Source of the DNA: Gilvimarinus chinensis DSM 19667 | Lineage (GTDB): Bacteria > Pseudomonadota > Gammaproteobacteria > Pseudomonadales > Cellvibrionaceae | Length of the DNA: 64,000 nucleotides | Assembly: GCF_000377745.1 (NCBI RefSeq) | Contig: NZ_KB898707.1 | Coordinates: forward strand, 182,482 to 246,481 | Reading direction: 5' to 3' | Part shown: positions 17,379-25,424 of the stretch, in pieces | Position numbering within the stretch: the stretch's first letter is position 1 | Layout of the letters: each line of letters starts with the position of its first letter | Translations under genes and position numbers: made by a program | The notes under the pieces: generated by a model | Database searches by the model: none | The model's input: only the letters and a program-made list of their open reading frames with translations | What the model was told of the DNA's origin: nothing

Positions 17379-18768
17379 GAGTGCCCTCCTCTTTTGCCGT
17401 TGCGGCTACCTGGGTAACGTTTTCTTTTATCTTTGTGGTTTTTTGGAACAGCTCGTCCAATTGCACCATGTGATCAGAGCGTGGCTGTAACCCCCATACC
17501 GTGTCCCAAATTGCATCATGCATTTCGCTAAATATGTCATCGAACATTTCAACGGTTTTTTTCAGACGCTTGGGGTTATCAGAGTCTTTCGAATTTTGCT
17601 CATAGACAGAGTAAGTCCGGTTGGTTGCCTTACCCACCTCATCTGACGAATGCACTTCATTGGTTAGGACATCCCCGCGCTCTACATTGAACACTTTGCG
17701 GATAATGTCACTCATAAATTGGGCGTAAGAGCTACCAGAATATTTAGTAATGAAATAGCGGATATCGGGAATATTGGGTGCTTCTCCTCGCTCAAGATGG
17801 CCCTCAAGGGTCTGTGCAACTAGATCGGTAAACTGCAAGGTCGAGGCAAAATCTGGCATGCTGGCCGGTGCTGGCACAAACACCATGTCGCAGGCTGAAA
17901 TCACATTAAGCGTTGATAAATTCAGAGACGGGGTGCCATCAATAATAATGAAATCGTAATCTTGCCCTACCTCTATTAGGCCATGTCGCAATTTCATGAA
18001 ACGGTCGGTATAGCCAATGTTAGTGCGAGCCAGAACTTCGGGCATCAATTGATCAATACTCAGATTCTGTAAACACGCTGGAATAATATCGATGTTACTC
18101 CAGTAGGTTTTCTGGATAGCATAACTCAACGATTCAGACGCGCCGGGCTCCCAGCCCGCTTCCACTAACGCCTCGTCATCTTCCAGCATAAAAGGTGCAA
18201 TGGTGTGCTCATACTGCACATTATCATCCGGGCGCTTACCGTAGAAAAAACTCAAACTACCCTGAGGGTCACTGTCCACCAGCAAAACTTTATACCCCTG
18301 GATAGCCAAATACTGAGAAAACAAATGGCAGCTGGTGGTTTTCTGGCTGCCGCCCTTTAAGTTCAAAATACCAATTACAGCAGCTGCTGCGCCGTCTGGT
18401 TTTCGCGGCGATGTCTTAAATACATCGCGCATATGGTTAATTTGGTTGATGGTATAGCCGGCTCGGACTTTGGTTTTTGTGTCCTGTCGATAATCTGGAG
18501 GAGGAAGACGACCATCTTTCTCGGCAGCGTATAACCGAGGGTGTGAAATACCTGCCATTTCTGCAGCAACAGTCGAGCCGTACCGACGTTTTTGTACTCT
18601 ATCGTCTACCAAGTGTTCTTTTAAGGTCGCAATATCGTGTTTATCGCCCTGGCTCTCTTTGACCAGCTGAGCGATTTGCCGCATCATGCCTTGGCCGACG
18701 GTGATAGACTCATTCAGCTTACGTAGGTTATTTTCTACATAATTAAGCTGTTCGGAAACATTGGTCAT
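17368..18768 (-). CDS. parA: ParA partition ATPase with N-terminal HTH (type Ia)
   Basis: 466 residues from ATG 18768 (GGAG 8 nt upstream); a GTG two codons earlier is less likely. The long N-terminal extension (about 1-130) contains a winged-helix DNA-binding region (EMAGISHPRLYAAEKDGRLPP), as in plasmid P1 ParA, which represses its own operon. The deviant Walker A is LNLKGGSQKTTS, the Walker A' VDSDPQGSLS, and Walker B-like DFIIIDGTPSLNLSTLNV. The Walker A departs from the usual GKT by a Q before the lysine; the signature lysine is kept. It is divergent from repA with 91 bp between, so the ParA HTH may bind this shared promoter region. Confidence 0.9.
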   Translation of the reverse strand: MTNVSEQLNYVENNLRKLNESITVGQGMMRQIAQLVKESQGDKHDIATLKEHLVDDRVQKRRYGSTVAAEMAGISHPRLYAAEKDGRLPPPDYRQDTKTKVRAGYTINQINHMRDVFKTSPRKPDGAAAAVIGILNLKGGSQKTTSCHLFSQYLAIQGYKVLLVDSDPQGSLSFFYGKRPDDNVQYEHTIAPFMLEDDEALVEAGWEPGASESLSYAIQKTYWSNIDIIPACLQNLSIDQLMPEVLARTNIGYTDRFMKLRHGLIEVGQDYDFIIIDGTPSLNLSTLNVISACDMVFVPAPASMPDFASTLQFTDLVAQTLEGHLERGEAPNIPDIRYFITKYSGSSYAQFMSDIIRKVFNVERGDVLTNEVHSSDEVGKATNRTYSVYEQNSKDSDNPKRLKKTVEMFDDIFSEMHDAIWDTVWGLQPRSDHMVQLDELFQKTTKIKENVTQVAATAKEEGTHDK

Positions 18769-18859
18769 TTTCACGCTCCGTTGTTTATTTGACGTTTTTT
18801 AATAAATGAAGAATAATTTGATTCTATCTTCATAAATTGTTATTGCAAAGGCCGTTTTT

Positions 18860-20071
18860 GTGAAAATCACCTGGAAACAAGTTGAAAGTGTGATGAGAGG
18901 GCAGGGAGCTTCGGAAAACGAGGTGAACTCTCAGCGTCAGCTATTTAATTGCACTAGCTTCCAGCTGTATTGCTTCAAAGAGTTTGGCTTAATTACAGAA
19001 AAAACCTTTTCGCTATTAGACCCAAGTAAAGAACTTCGATTAAACAGTGGGGCGGTTGAAGATTTAGGTGAGCTGGATACCTATGATCTGGTGGAGTACA
19101 TATCCAATCATAAACTCACCTATCATCAAGCCTCTACCATCTCACCTCAACAAATGGCGCTATTACCGGAAGAGCAGGTGGAAACGGTAACCAAGGCGTT
19201 AATTGGTAGCATGGAAGACAGTGATCCAATCCGCTACTCTCTATCGGCTATTGTGCAAACAGGCTTCCCCTATAGAGCTATAAAAGGCCAACAACATTAC
19301 GAGCGTCACAATGGTGATTTAACCGTCACTATGTCAGCCCCGAATGATATTGGCTTGCCATCTGGCATTTATCCTCGACTTATCTTCGTTCATGTTTGTT
19401 CGGAAATTGTTAAAAAGAAGAAGCGTGTGATCGATTTAGGTCCGTCGCTTCGCTCCTTTGTGGAGGACACCATGGGTCGCCCTTGGTCTACCGGGAGTAA
19501 GGGCACCGAACGAAAATGGCGTGCCTCGTTAATTTCGTTGTTGGCGACCAGCTTTACCATTTCGATGAAGTACAAAAATGAAGATCAGGAAGGTATCCTT
19601 TTAAAGAATGTTTCCATCGCTGATGATTCCAATATGTGGTGGGACAGGAAAGACGATGGTGAGCTGCAAGGGGCCGAAATACATGTTTCAGAAGCCTTTG
19701 CGGATGCTTTGTTGAGCCACGCAACCCCTTTGGACATTAGAGCATTGCGCACCTTGTGTGGACTACGATCTCCCCTGGCATTCGATTTATACTGCTGGTT
19801 GACATTTAGATACTGGAAAATGGAGCAGGGCAGACAACCAGTAGTGAGAATTTCCTGGAAACAACTGCACGAACAATTAGGCACAGGTATTAAAACCGTA
19901 CGCCAATTTAAAGTTGAGGCTATAAAAGCGCTGGGTATGGTCAAAGAAGTCTACCCACAAGCCAACTTCAATACAGATACAGAGCAATGTTTAATACTCA
20001 TCAGCTCCCCACCGCACATTGCTCCCCAAGCCGCCCCCAGTCAAAAAGAGCTAGACCTACAATCTCAATAA
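18860..20071 (+). CDS. repA: Plasmid replication initiator RepA (PF04796-like)
   Basis: 403 residues. The core PSGIYPRLIFVHVCSEIVKK followed by IDLGPSLRSFVEDTMGRP and KGTERKWRASLISLLATSFTI is the RepA_C pattern of plasmid initiators, where a replication protein binds iterons and opens the origin. A second winged-helix region lies near 290-370 (PLAFDLYCWLTFRYWKM, QLHEQLGTGIKTVRQFK). It is divergent from parAB and immediately followed by iterons in both orientations, a classical iteron-plasmid layout. The start has no strong ribosome site, as expected of a tightly limited initiator. It appears intact. Confidence 0.87.
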   Translation: MKITWKQVESVMRGQGASENEVNSQRQLFNCTSFQLYCFKEFGLITEKTFSLLDPSKELRLNSGAVEDLGELDTYDLVEYISNHKLTYHQASTISPQQMALLPEEQVETVTKALIGSMEDSDPIRYSLSAIVQTGFPYRAIKGQQHYERHNGDLTVTMSAPNDIGLPSGIYPRLIFVHVCSEIVKKKKRVIDLGPSLRSFVEDTMGRPWSTGSKGTERKWRASLISLLATSFTISMKYKNEDQEGILLKNVSIADDSNMWWDRKDDGELQGAEIHVSEAFADALLSHATPLDIRALRTLCGLRSPLAFDLYCWLTFRYWKMEQGRQPVVRISWKQLHEQLGTGIKTVRQFKVEAIKALGMVKEVYPQANFNTDTEQCLILISSPPHIAPQAAPSQKELDLQSQ

Positions 20072-20605
20072 GAAGCGATTGTCAGGATTCCTTCCTGTTC
20101 TAGCTATCTCGGTATTTTTTCTTCGCTAATGTCAGAATTTCTTCTTTTGAAGTTTTCAGCTTTCTCGGCCTTAAATTAGCGCATTCACATCTTGCGGCTT
20201 TGACCTCATAAAACGTGAAAATTTAGCTGCGCTTTTGTTCTATATCTATACGCTTTTAAGCCAGAAACTACGTGCCTGAACTTCGCCAAAGAAGGAAAAC
20301 TGACACCCAGGAAGGTGAACTGACAGCTAATGAAGGAAAACTGACATAAGTGAAGAGAAACTTACATTTTGTGAGGATTACCTGTCAAAGTCAGAAGTAA
20401 CAAAAAAGGGAGCAGGGAAGTCAATTTGAATATGAAAGACAGGTAAACATTTCTATCATTGAGTTTTTCACTTATAAATCAGCATGTTATGATAGATTTT
20501 GAGCCTCCCCCTATAGAGACCTGTAAATACCTAGTAATAACCAATACTAAATAGATAAAGAACGGTAGTATTAAATAAATTGATTAAATACAAATAGTAC
20601 AAATT
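20072..20605. other. Iteron replication origin (oriV) region
   Basis: Four direct repeats: GAAGGAAAACTGACA (20291), GAAGGTGAACTGACA (20311), GAAGGAAAACTGACA (20332), GAAGAGAAACTTACA (20352), plus a weaker one at 20373, all spaced 20-21 bp, i.e. two helical turns. Two inverted copies lie close to the repA stop: TGTCAGGATTCCTTC (20080) and TGTCAGAATTTCTTC (20130). AT-rich DNA without genes follows (20400-20600). This is the expected binding array for the RepA encoded next to it; inverted copies near repA often serve autoregulation or copy control. I did not find a clear DnaA box. Confidence 0.8.
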
Positions 20606-20941
20606 ATGACCACAGAATTAATTGAATCTATTCAACAAGAACTACCGAATGTGAGTTCTGCACAGATAAGTAATTTAATGGATTATATTTTAACTACCGA
20701 ACACGCGCTTAAAAGTGAGCACGTGGGTTTATCTACGTGGGTTCCATCACGCGCTACCGTGATTAAAGTCTTAAACTCAGGAGTTAGGGTGGTAGATTTT
20801 CAGATGTGTATTGAAACCTTCAAAGATATAGCTATTGAGCGAAAATGGCCGATAGAGAAAAACTTAGACTTTAAATTTATTTCTCACGTCAAAATTCTCG
20901 CTTCATCAGGCCAAATACAATTAGAAGAGCAAAGTAAGTAA
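20606..20941 (+). CDS. Hypothetical protein beside the iterons
   Basis: 111 residues, soluble and mainly helical, no family recognised. The pattern TTELIESIQQELPNVSSAQISNLMDYIL, then WVPSRATVIKVLNSGVRVVD and a basic/hydrophobic tail could be a small DNA-binding or replication accessory protein. The location directly after the origin supports that only weakly. It starts with ATG in AT-rich DNA without a strong ribosome site. Confidence 0.5.
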   Translation: MTTELIESIQQELPNVSSAQISNLMDYILTTEHALKSEHVGLSTWVPSRATVIKVLNSGVRVVDFQMCIETFKDIAIERKWPIEKNLDFKFISHVKILASSGQIQLEEQSK

Positions 20942-21123
20942 CGCTCTGCTGGAAGGTGTTTATCCAATGTTTATTTCGACACCACGTTCAGTTGTGCGAG
21001 AAGGAGACCTACATTCAAACAGCTGCAGCGGAAAGGCCTCCATCCTATGTGCGCAGTGTTGACAGGTCGAGGTGTTTAGCAAGCATGGAACGATTTTTTG
21101 CCTTCATTATCGATAACAACGGT
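20942..21123. other. Intergenic remnant, no gene
   Basis: The 67-codon frame at 20956 shows no family features. On the minus strand the sequence may be the far end of the decayed gene that follows. This lies at the right edge of the replicon module. Confidence 0.35.
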
Positions 21124-21628
21124 TCAGTTAACGTAGCCCTTAGCTTGCAAGAGTTCTAGGACATCTCCGTGCCCACTTAATAAGGTAGATAATCGGATCA
21201 CCTTCCCCGACTTAAAGCGCAAAACATACCAGTTGGCCGAAGCGTTAAAGCTTACATTCAGTAATGTTCTACCATAGTTCTACCTTTCTTCCTCTTCATG
21301 GAGTAGAAAAATCGATTCCTATATCATCGAACTTCCCACGTACCTTAAAATATTCCCCGAAACAATATATTGCGGCCATTCCAAAACCAAAGAATAAGCC
21401 AATTATCGAAAGAAGAGCGACAGGGTCTTTTCTTACACTCTCATCAAATAAAAACCCTCCGATAGCGAATCCGACAAAGGCGAAACAACACCAGGCTACG
21501 ACAATCAGGAACGTCCCATATCGAAGCTGTCCTTTACATTTTGAGTTCCTGACCTTTTGGGAGATACATGTGCAAATCACGACAGAAATTGCACCGCCAA
21601 TTAGACCGTAAATTAATGAAGTATCCAA
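21124..21628 (-). pseudogene. Small membrane protein with PH-like C-terminus, nonsense-mutated
   Basis: The 110 open codons (21296-21628) encode three membrane segments (about residues 4-24, 40-62, 72-94) and end GIDFSTP. Reading on through the TGA at 21296-21298 gives P-W?-RGRKVELW, then TAG (21269-21271), then after a frame change NASANWYVLRFKSGKVIRLS and LLSGHGDVLELLQAKGYVN. This matches the usual STPWRGRK...W continuation of small PH-like membrane proteins, so TGA probably replaced TGG. The full gene was about 165 codons. The truncated product may still be made. Function is unknown. Confidence 0.6.
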
Positions 21629-21705
21629 TTTCTAAACCTCTATTTCCTGAGAGAAAAATTATTATGAATTACCAATAATAGGCCGGTGTTGTTGGTCTTT
21701 AATTT

Positions 21706-21735
21706 GATCTGTTGATTGTATACAATCAACAGATC
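21706..21735. promoter_or_regulatory. Perfect 30-bp palindrome, GntR-like operator
   Basis: Arms GATCTGTTGATTGTA and TACAATCAACAGATC meet without a loop; the centre is ATTGTATACAAT. It lies 143 bp upstream of the sulfatase start. The core is identical to the element upstream of the 1039-residue lipoprotein (9902). A repressor of the FCD/GntR type is the best guess; none is encoded in the window. Confidence 0.6.
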
Positions 21736-21878
21736 GTAGTTCAAAGAGCACAACCTTTTAGAACAACGAACGAACATTCTGATGATTATCGAAAGGGCAG
21801 GGGAGACTATAGGTGCCAATAGCCCGCTAACACCAGAAACAACGTTAAAGTAAATAATAAACAAAATATGGCAGTTCA

Positions 21879-23756
21879 ATGCGTAAAGTCTCGTATACGT
21901 TTTTAGTAAGCTGCTTGCTTTTAGCGTCGGTAGAGACGTTTGGAAGCGAGCAAAAGCCCAACATTTTGTGGATCATTACCGATGACCACAGGCCTGATTC
22001 AATACAAGCCTATAATCGGGCTACCACGGGTAAGGACCATAGCGAGCTGGGATATGTACAGTCCCCCAATATTGATCAGCTGGCCAGGGAAGGGGTACTG
22101 TTTACCCGAGCGTATAACCAGTCTCCAGCATGCGGCCCGTCACGTACCTCAATGCACACGGGCCGCTATCCTTTTCGAAACGGTAAATATGCCTGGGAGC
22201 AAACACATCAGCAAGCGGACTTTGTCAGGCCGGCCGTATCACAGCTATTGGCTGATGCAGGCTACTCCACAGCGATTATCGGCAAGCAACATCTGGGGAT
22301 CTCTGAGCGCCTGGGTGGGGAGGGGAAGATATTCGAGTTTGATATCGATTTCCATCGCGATTTAAATGGTAATGGTTTAGGTGGCCTGTATTACTCAGGC
22401 AGTGCTTATGGCCTGCGTGATGCTCTGTTATTACGCCAAGACGCGACCGAGACGGTACACTATTCAAACGGTGAACGCTTAACTTACACGCTTTCCAGGG
22501 CCGATCGCCCATTGAATGATGAAGAACGCTCCGTTAAGAAAAAAGTTGAGGATGAATTCGATATACTCCGTGCTTATACCCGTATCAATAAAGGGTTGAT
22601 TTTAGGGGGCGTTAATCCGCAACCGGCGGATAAAACTGTCGATGCATACATTGTTAAGGAGTTTGAGAGTTACCTTGAAAACAGCGACAAGAGTTACATC
22701 TCAAGCTTTGGTAAACAGCTACAAGGGGCCGACAGCAACAAGCCGTTATTCGTCAATTTAGGTTTTCATCTACCGCATACTCCTGTATTGCCCCCCAAAT
22801 CCTTTCGCAATCAATTTTCAGATAAACACTATAAGCTACCTGAATTTAACACCGAGGAGATGGCCACTTTTGTACCTCAGCAAATGCAAATTTATAACGA
22901 GTCGAAAACTCATGGGATGACCGACGCCGAAAAGCAACAAGCCATAAGGGATTATTATGCATTTACTGCGTTTGGTGATCACCTGATTGGTCAGGCGGTG
23001 GAGTCATTCAAAAACTATTCGAAAGAGCAGGGGCGCGATTACCTGATTGTTTTCACCGTCGGTGACCACGGCTGGCATCTGGGAGAGCAGGGCATTATGG
23101 CCAAGTTTAGCTCTTGGAAACAGTCTTTGAACGGCGCCGTCATCGTGGTTTCGTCAGATAAAGACACATACCCTCCGGGCAAGGTGGTCGATGAGATGGT
23201 GGAGTATGTCGACTTTGCTCCTACTTTTTTGTCGGCAGCCGGTGAAGATTTAACGGATAGCCGCTTTGGTCATCTTGATGGTTATGACTTGGCGCGTGTT
23301 AGCAGTGACCCGGAGCTCTCGCGTGATTACATTCTTGGCGAAATGAATCTCGTGAACGGACACAGAGCCTATTTACGCAGTGAAGATTTTGCGTTTTCTA
23401 TGCGCACCCGAGACCGTCGCACACCGGCGAAAACGCCGCTTTTGAACGATGACATACGCTGGGCGCTCGAGGTGCATCCAGTGAAGGCAGAAATGGCTCT
23501 GTACGACTTAAGGCGTGATCCCTTTGAGCGAAACAACCTTGCGTACACACAAGAGTATCTACCATTAGCCCAGTGGTTTAGAGAAAAACTGGGTAATATC
23601 GTTTTGGGTGATGGGCGCATTGAAATGGATTGGAACACAGACAATCAATACAATTTAAGTAACTTTGCCGCGGGTGCTGACGATAAAGTGTTGGATATTC
23701 CGCCCGAGCTGATCCCAGATCCGCAGTTGCGCGATATCCAGCGGCCGAACTACTGA
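21879..23756 (+). CDS. Secreted type I sulfatase
   Basis: 625 residues; signal peptide (about 1-22, cleavage near SVETFGS). Metal ligands DD in IITDDHRPD (about 35-36), then the formylglycine site C85 in CGPSRTSMHTGR (C-x-P-S-R), TAIIGKQHLG, and the late metal loop FTVGDHGWHLGEQG. Family S1 formylglycine sulfatases hydrolyse sulfate esters in the periplasm or outside; here red-algal galactan is likely from context. It is larger than the other two sulfatases here and carries an insertion of about 100 residues after the active-site domain. Conversion of Cys to formylglycine needs a maturase not seen in this window. The start has no obvious ribosome site. Confidence 0.87.
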   Translation: MRKVSYTFLVSCLLLASVETFGSEQKPNILWIITDDHRPDSIQAYNRATTGKDHSELGYVQSPNIDQLAREGVLFTRAYNQSPACGPSRTSMHTGRYPFRNGKYAWEQTHQQADFVRPAVSQLLADAGYSTAIIGKQHLGISERLGGEGKIFEFDIDFHRDLNGNGLGGLYYSGSAYGLRDALLLRQDATETVHYSNGERLTYTLSRADRPLNDEERSVKKKVEDEFDILRAYTRINKGLILGGVNPQPADKTVDAYIVKEFESYLENSDKSYISSFGKQLQGADSNKPLFVNLGFHLPHTPVLPPKSFRNQFSDKHYKLPEFNTEEMATFVPQQMQIYNESKTHGMTDAEKQQAIRDYYAFTAFGDHLIGQAVESFKNYSKEQGRDYLIVFTVGDHGWHLGEQGIMAKFSSWKQSLNGAVIVVSSDKDTYPPGKVVDEMVEYVDFAPTFLSAAGEDLTDSRFGHLDGYDLARVSSDPELSRDYILGEMNLVNGHRAYLRSEDFAFSMRTRDRRTPAKTPLLNDDIRWALEVHPVKAEMALYDLRRDPFERNNLAYTQEYLPLAQWFREKLGNIVLGDGRIEMDWNTDNQYNLSNFAAGADDKVLDIPPELIPDPQLRDIQRPNY

Positions 23757-23819
23757 AAAAAGCGTAGCCTTTAATTAAATAACAAAGGTTGAATGGTAGA
23801 TTTTAGTTCTACCGGTATT

Positions 23820-23836
23820 AGCTCATGTGGTGAGCT
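23820..23836. terminator. Hairpin between convergent genes
   Basis: Arms AGCTCA and TGAGCT with a 5-nt loop, in the 207-bp gap between the sulfatase and the convergent diguanylate cyclase. The T-run is weak, so assignment as a terminator is tentative. Confidence 0.35.
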
Positions 23837-23963
23837 ATATGGAATTTTATGATTTATATCCATCATCGACATCAATTTTCTAGAGGGGAGGCGGTGACTC
23901 AGCTCAATCGCCCTGTATCTTTTTGGATCTAGTGAAAAAACTCGATGTTATAGTCTTCTCGAT

Positions 23964-24983
23964 CTAGGAAATAATACAGTTTTTACCTGTACTTTTTGCC
24001 TTGTATAATTTTTTATCAGCTTCAATAATCGCTTTGTCAAAGTCCGTTTCTGTTGTCAATTCCACAACCCCCGCGCTAAAAGTAAAAGGTATTTCCGTAC
24101 CATTTTTATTGAATTTGGACTTAGAGAGTTCAAGTTGAAGTTTCGAGAGAAATTTTTCGGCGCCCGAGCAGTTAGTATTGTTAAGAATGCAAAGAAATTC
24201 TTCTCCGCCCCATCTTGAAACTAAATCACTGGTTCGACTTGTTTTAACGAAAACTTCAGAAAAATGTATTAGAGCTTCATCTCCTACTTGATGTCCGAAT
24301 GTATCATTTATAAGTTTAAAGTCATCTATATCTATAAGAGCGATTGCTTTTACGTCGTTATTGTTACTTGATATTTTCTCAACAATATACCTACGATTGG
24401 GTAAACCTGTGAGATGGTCTCTAGATGCTAAATCAGCGTTTTCTTGTAACAATGATATTAATTTATGATTGTATTTATGCCGGAAAGATTCATAGAAACC
24501 TCCGAGTATTGATACGATTACGAATGATATAAGCATTCTAGATAACAGCTTAGGAGAATCATATTGATAAATCTCAAAGAGATTTCCCATGTAGTAACTA
24601 ATCAACACTAAAAAACCAAAGATAACGAGATCCAATATACCTTTTCGTAGGCCTCGAATGAAATACGTAACTAAAGGGACAATGAATACCCATGCTGGGC
24701 CGGAACCTTCATTTCCTCCGGTAGCCACCAGATAAAGCATTAATGAATATAATGTATAGAGAATCAGAAACCCGGATATTTCGATTTTATTTTTTTTTAA
24801 TAGATATAACGGAGAGAAAAAACATAACGATGACATTAAGAGGCATAAAGATAGATATAAATTTTTTTCATATATGGAGAAAAGGGACATTGCTAGGGTT
24901 GTTGCTCCCCCGATGATACCGAAAGCCTTTAAAATACTTATTCTTTCAGATATATCCGAATAACCTTTTAATGAATTGTCCAC
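23964..24983 (-). CDS. Membrane diguanylate cyclase (GGDEF)
   Basis: 339 residues from a GTG start with AAGGTAA upstream. The N-terminal half has about six membrane segments (roughly 17-35, 43-61, 70-88, 98-113, 117-136, 147-164), a MASE-like sensor of unknown ligand. A short linker leads to a GGDEF domain (about 185-339) with DHLTGLPNRR, DIDDFKLIND and the intact active site GGEEF (259-263). RTSD (250-253), five residues before it, is an inhibitory c-di-GMP site. It should therefore make c-di-GMP with product feedback. Its place amid polysaccharide genes suggests linking substrate sensing to attachment. AT-rich compared with its neighbours. Confidence 0.92.
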   Translation of the reverse strand: MDNSLKGYSDISERISILKAFGIIGGATTLAMSLFSIYEKNLYLSLCLLMSSLCFFSPLYLLKKNKIEISGFLILYTLYSLMLYLVATGGNEGSGPAWVFIVPLVTYFIRGLRKGILDLVIFGFLVLISYYMGNLFEIYQYDSPKLLSRMLISFVIVSILGGFYESFRHKYNHKLISLLQENADLASRDHLTGLPNRRYIVEKISSNNNDVKAIALIDIDDFKLINDTFGHQVGDEALIHFSEVFVKTSRTSDLVSRWGGEEFLCILNNTNCSGAEKFLSKLQLELSKSKFNKNGTEIPFTFSAGVVELTTETDFDKAIIEADKKLYKAKSTGKNCIIS

Positions 24984-25424
24984 TGGTATTACCTTGTTAA
25001 ACTATCATTATGACCAATTATTACATTAATCGTATTTGCAGATACGATTTTCTGGTAACTAGGACTTTCTTTCAGTTTTAGTGAATTCGAGAAGATTTAT
25101 CGAAAGAGAAAATATATCAATATAGAATGACACTCGTTCACTAAACACTTTGCAGCCGCGTTGAGCTACCCTCAGCTCATACTCTACAGGCAACAGTCAA
25201 TTGTTGGAATTATGCTGTCGTTTTGAGTTGTGGCAATGCCATACATAAATGAAAATAAGTCTTTTTCTGGCTTCTTGGTTGAGTATATTTTTCGCTTGAT
25301 TCCTTCGCGCTTTAGTCGCTAGAGAAAGCTCTTTGTACGCTATCGTCGCGATAGCTTTAGGGAATTGAATAAAAAACCAAGCATCGATATCTTCGACGCT
25401 TGGCTTATTTTTTGTCTAATAAAT
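24984..25424. other. Intergenic region with terminators
   Basis: No gene recognised. It holds a hairpin GCTATCG/CGATAGC (25339-25355) and a second one described below. The left half is the promoter region of the diguanylate cyclase on the minus strand. Confidence 0.45.
25371..25411. terminator. Bidirectional terminator downstream of the LamG/haem gene
   Basis: Arms CCAAGC and GCTTGG with inner TCGA/TCGA pairing, flanked by A6 on the left and T-rich TTATTTTTTG on the right, so it can work on both strands. It ends 14 nt before the stop codon side of the minus-strand gene at 25425. Confidence 0.65.

Noticed and set aside
20956..21159. 67-codon frame right of the origin
   Set aside because: No family features; the opposite strand carries a more protein-like decayed gene.
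21264..21611. 115-codon plus-strand frame
   Set aside because: It is antisense to the small membrane protein gene, whose hydrophobic segments explain the reading frame.
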